A stretch of DNA of 64,000 nt from NCBI GenBank assembly GCA_024734555.1, contig JANPWX010000119.1:992001-1056000 (forward strand). The letters are read 5' to 3'. Both the position numbers and the translations under genes were made by a program. This stretch comes from Trochalopteron elliotii. Lineage: Eukaryota; Chordata; Aves; Passeriformes; Leiothrichidae. Under the pieces are notes generated by a model that saw nothing but the letters and a program-made list of their open reading frames with translations, was not told the DNA's origin and searched no databases. Within the stretch, counting starts at the first letter, position 1, and each line of letters starts with the position of its first letter. Shown here one piece after another: positions 1-64,000 of this stretch.

Positions 1-51
1 AGAAGATGCAAATGAAGTAAAAAAAAAAACCATTCTGAGAAGTCTGGTAAC

Positions 52-61797
<61,746 letters not shown>

Positions 61798-62342
61798 CTG
61801 CAACACAACAACAAAAGCAAGAGATCAGTGAGCTTTGGCTGCACTATAGTTAAATCATTGAAATAAATGACACTAATTTTTTTTTCTTTTTTAAATACAT
61901 GTTTAACAGACAAACCCTTAACCAAGAGGTGAGTTAATTAGTACATCTGAGGTGAATATCCTGTTTTATTGATAAAAGGCTACACAAGCATAATTTTATT
62001 GCCTACAGAGAGAAAAAAAAGACATTTTCTATGCAGAAGGTATTCCAAGATACACATTCAATGCTGAAAATCTACAAAGTAAAAAAAACCCAAACCAGCG
62101 TTTTCAGAAAGATCAAAAATTTGGCTATCCAAAAAAAATCATGTGGAGTAACTCTTTTGAGTAGGTTCTAAATGCATTTGTAGCATAATATTATAGAGCC
62201 ATTTTTGTCTTCTTTTTCCCCAAAGAGAATACTTTGGTACATCTGTGTTAATTTAGGCAAAGCTGCCTGATCAAGTGTTAAAAGCTCTTTCCTTTGTAGT
62301 TACGAACAGAGCTAGTTTAAAATTGATTATATCCAGAATGCC

Positions 62343-62371
62343 AAAAAAAAAAAAAAAAAAAAAACAAAAAA
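62343..62371 (+). repeat. A22 run (T22 on the coding strand)
   Basis: Twenty-two A, one C, then seven A. No retroposon body was recognised next to it. Confidence 0.95.
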
Positions 62372-63399
62372 ACCTGAAAAGATTTGGTTGAAAAGGCCTC
62401 CAGAAAAAAAACCCCAACAACAATCCAGATTCCCATTAATGACCACCTTCATTCAAACCTTATTCACAAAAGTGACCCAGTGCAAACATATGATTTGTTT
62501 TCAAAACCAGCAAGATATTCACATTTTTCAATGAGAGAAGACACAATTGTTACCTCATAATCAAGAATCAATTAAAGATGTATGGAAACCAGCTGGTTAC
62601 TTATACAGCCACGTGGACATGCAAACACACACACATGAAAACAGCTTGAGCAGAACAAGGAAAAGGCTGTGACTTTTTTACTAAGTTAAAGTTCCTGAAC
62701 CACTGTTCTCGCAGTGCCTAGAGAGCACTGAGATCACACCACACCCACCACCTTTGCAAACAAAGCAGCTTCTTGGCTCGGGAGGTGCATTCACACACCT
62801 CATTGCAAAACATTCTCAGTGCACTAACTTATTTCGAAACAACTATAATGTATTTGTCAAAGCGTGGCGTTTGATGGCAGAGGAAACTGTATTTGGTCAT
62901 ACAGCTTCATCACCTAATCTTACAAAACTTATTTTTGTATGACTTCCTCTGCCACAAAGAACGCTGAAGGGATTTTTTTTTTTCCCCCCCACTTATTAAC
63001 CCAGTCTTCCCACTAAAATTACAAACTGCTTGTTTCTGCTAGGGATTTTCTGAAAGACTTCGTGAAAATCTTCATATTGCTGTCTTGTTGCAAGACAGGG
63101 CATGATAAAATGTGCTGAGCAGCAGTCTGGGGAGTGGGACCCATGAAAGCCCAGCAGAGGGAAGTTCACCTGCCCAGCTGGAGGCTCAGTGCCTGTAATA
63201 ATTCTGAATTTCAGGAAGCAATTTGTTTCCCATCCCCGTGATGATCCTTAGGAACACCACATATGAGTAATTTACAACAGCCTTTTAAATGGTTTGTACC
63301 CTCAACACATGGCAGCCTTTAAAGCACTGCCTTCATCCCAAGAGCTCCCAAGCTCCTGAAAATGCCACACACATAAACCAAGGGAAAGGAGAAAGATAA

Positions 63400-63417
63400 T
63401 GAAATAAATAAATAAAA
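63400..63417 (+). repeat. Short AAAT repeat
   Basis: About four AAAT units in intron 1. Confidence 0.9.
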
Positions 63418-64000
63418 CCTCACTTTCATCATTCCCACTACACAGTGTGTCATGCTGCCACACCTGGCCCTTCTCCATCATCACTGGGTGTTACTGCCAG
63501 CCCTAAGAATCTACTTTACACAATGACAAGAAGCTTTGCTCTTTGCAGTCAATTTGTGCTTGTGTGGCACCTTTTCTTCTTTGAGCTTTGTTAGTTTCCT
63601 ATGTATTTGCTAGTGTTTTCAGTGCAAAAGTGCTACATTACTTTATTATTATATAGTCTTTTCCCCACTCCCCAAGAGATAAATTATTTGAAAAATGAAA
63701 GATGCCTAAAACAATTCTTCAGTATGTGCCCCTGCCAATCACAGAGCACTGTATGTAACAATGGAGGAAAGCAGCAGCAGAGGGCATGGTCTGGGCACTT
63801 GGATTAGTTGTTTTCAGCCCTTCTGCATCCCCAATTCACAAAGCAAGGAACTCTGAGGTGAAATAAAGGTCTGTGCCAGCAAGTGTATGTGCCATGCAAG
63901 CACAAACCCACAGAAACCACATAATAAGTCCAAAATAATTAAACAAGACTTGACAGTAGAGGTGCCATATTAAAGTCCAATAGTATGCTAAGGAACAATG

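Larger units (their letters stand above)
61798..64000 (-). other. Intron 1 (partial, runs off the window)
   Basis: About 2.2 kb of AT-rich intron. It holds an A22 run and a short AAAT repeat. I searched for the nine-codon first exon and did not find it. No CpG-rich promoter-like stretch is seen, so the MYO5A promoter lies further away. Confidence 0.75.

Noticed and set aside
61798..64000. MYO5A exon 1 or promoter in the last 2.2 kb
   Set aside because: No sequence encoding an MAASELYTK-like start followed by GT, and no CpG-rich stretch, was found.

Overview
The window is a 64-kb piece of a bird genome lying almost entirely inside one gene on the minus strand: MYO5A, the heavy chain of unconventional myosin Va. 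I recognise it from the encoded protein. It has the P-loop GESGAGKT, switch [10 protein letters not shown], switch II DIYGFE, six IQ motifs, the coiled-coil stalk, and the MYO5A-specific alternative exons B and D. A bird, probably a songbird, is suggested by compact introns, a CR1 LINE 3' end, and several avian-type retroviral LTRs. One of these LTRs is of a kind I know to be widespread in neoavian genomes. The species call is inference.

Transcription runs from high to low coordinates. Intron 1 (partial) occupies 61798-64000; the start-codon exon lies beyond the window. Coding exons 2-20 (61797 down to 16042) encode the motor head, converter and the first four IQ motifs. Exon 21 completes the six-IQ lever arm. 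Exons 22-28 encode the proximal coiled coil, a Ser/Thr/Glu-rich break and the second coiled coil. Then come a 9-nt microexon (exon B, 2303-2311), exon C (676-776) and the 27-codon exon D (52-132), where the window stops. The globular cargo-binding tail lies off the low-coordinate end. Thirty coding exons were placed; together they give 1,337 codons plus two bases with no frame break. Assuming a nine-codon exon 1 as in mammals, they span residues 10 to about 1346. Two junctions use GC rather than GT donors (introns 3 and 22).

No other gene was found on either strand. The introns hold three copies of one LTR family, all in the sense orientation. Two are joined head to tail in intron 23 and end about 70 bases before exon 24; one is in intron 11. 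There is also a decayed antisense solo LTR in intron 4, an antisense CR1 3' end in intron 3, a CAGGG array in intron 5, simple repeats, and two ambiguous bases (24114 and 42761). I do not see a previously undescribed system. The points most worth checking are the microexon, the two GC donors, and the sense LTR array beside exon 24.
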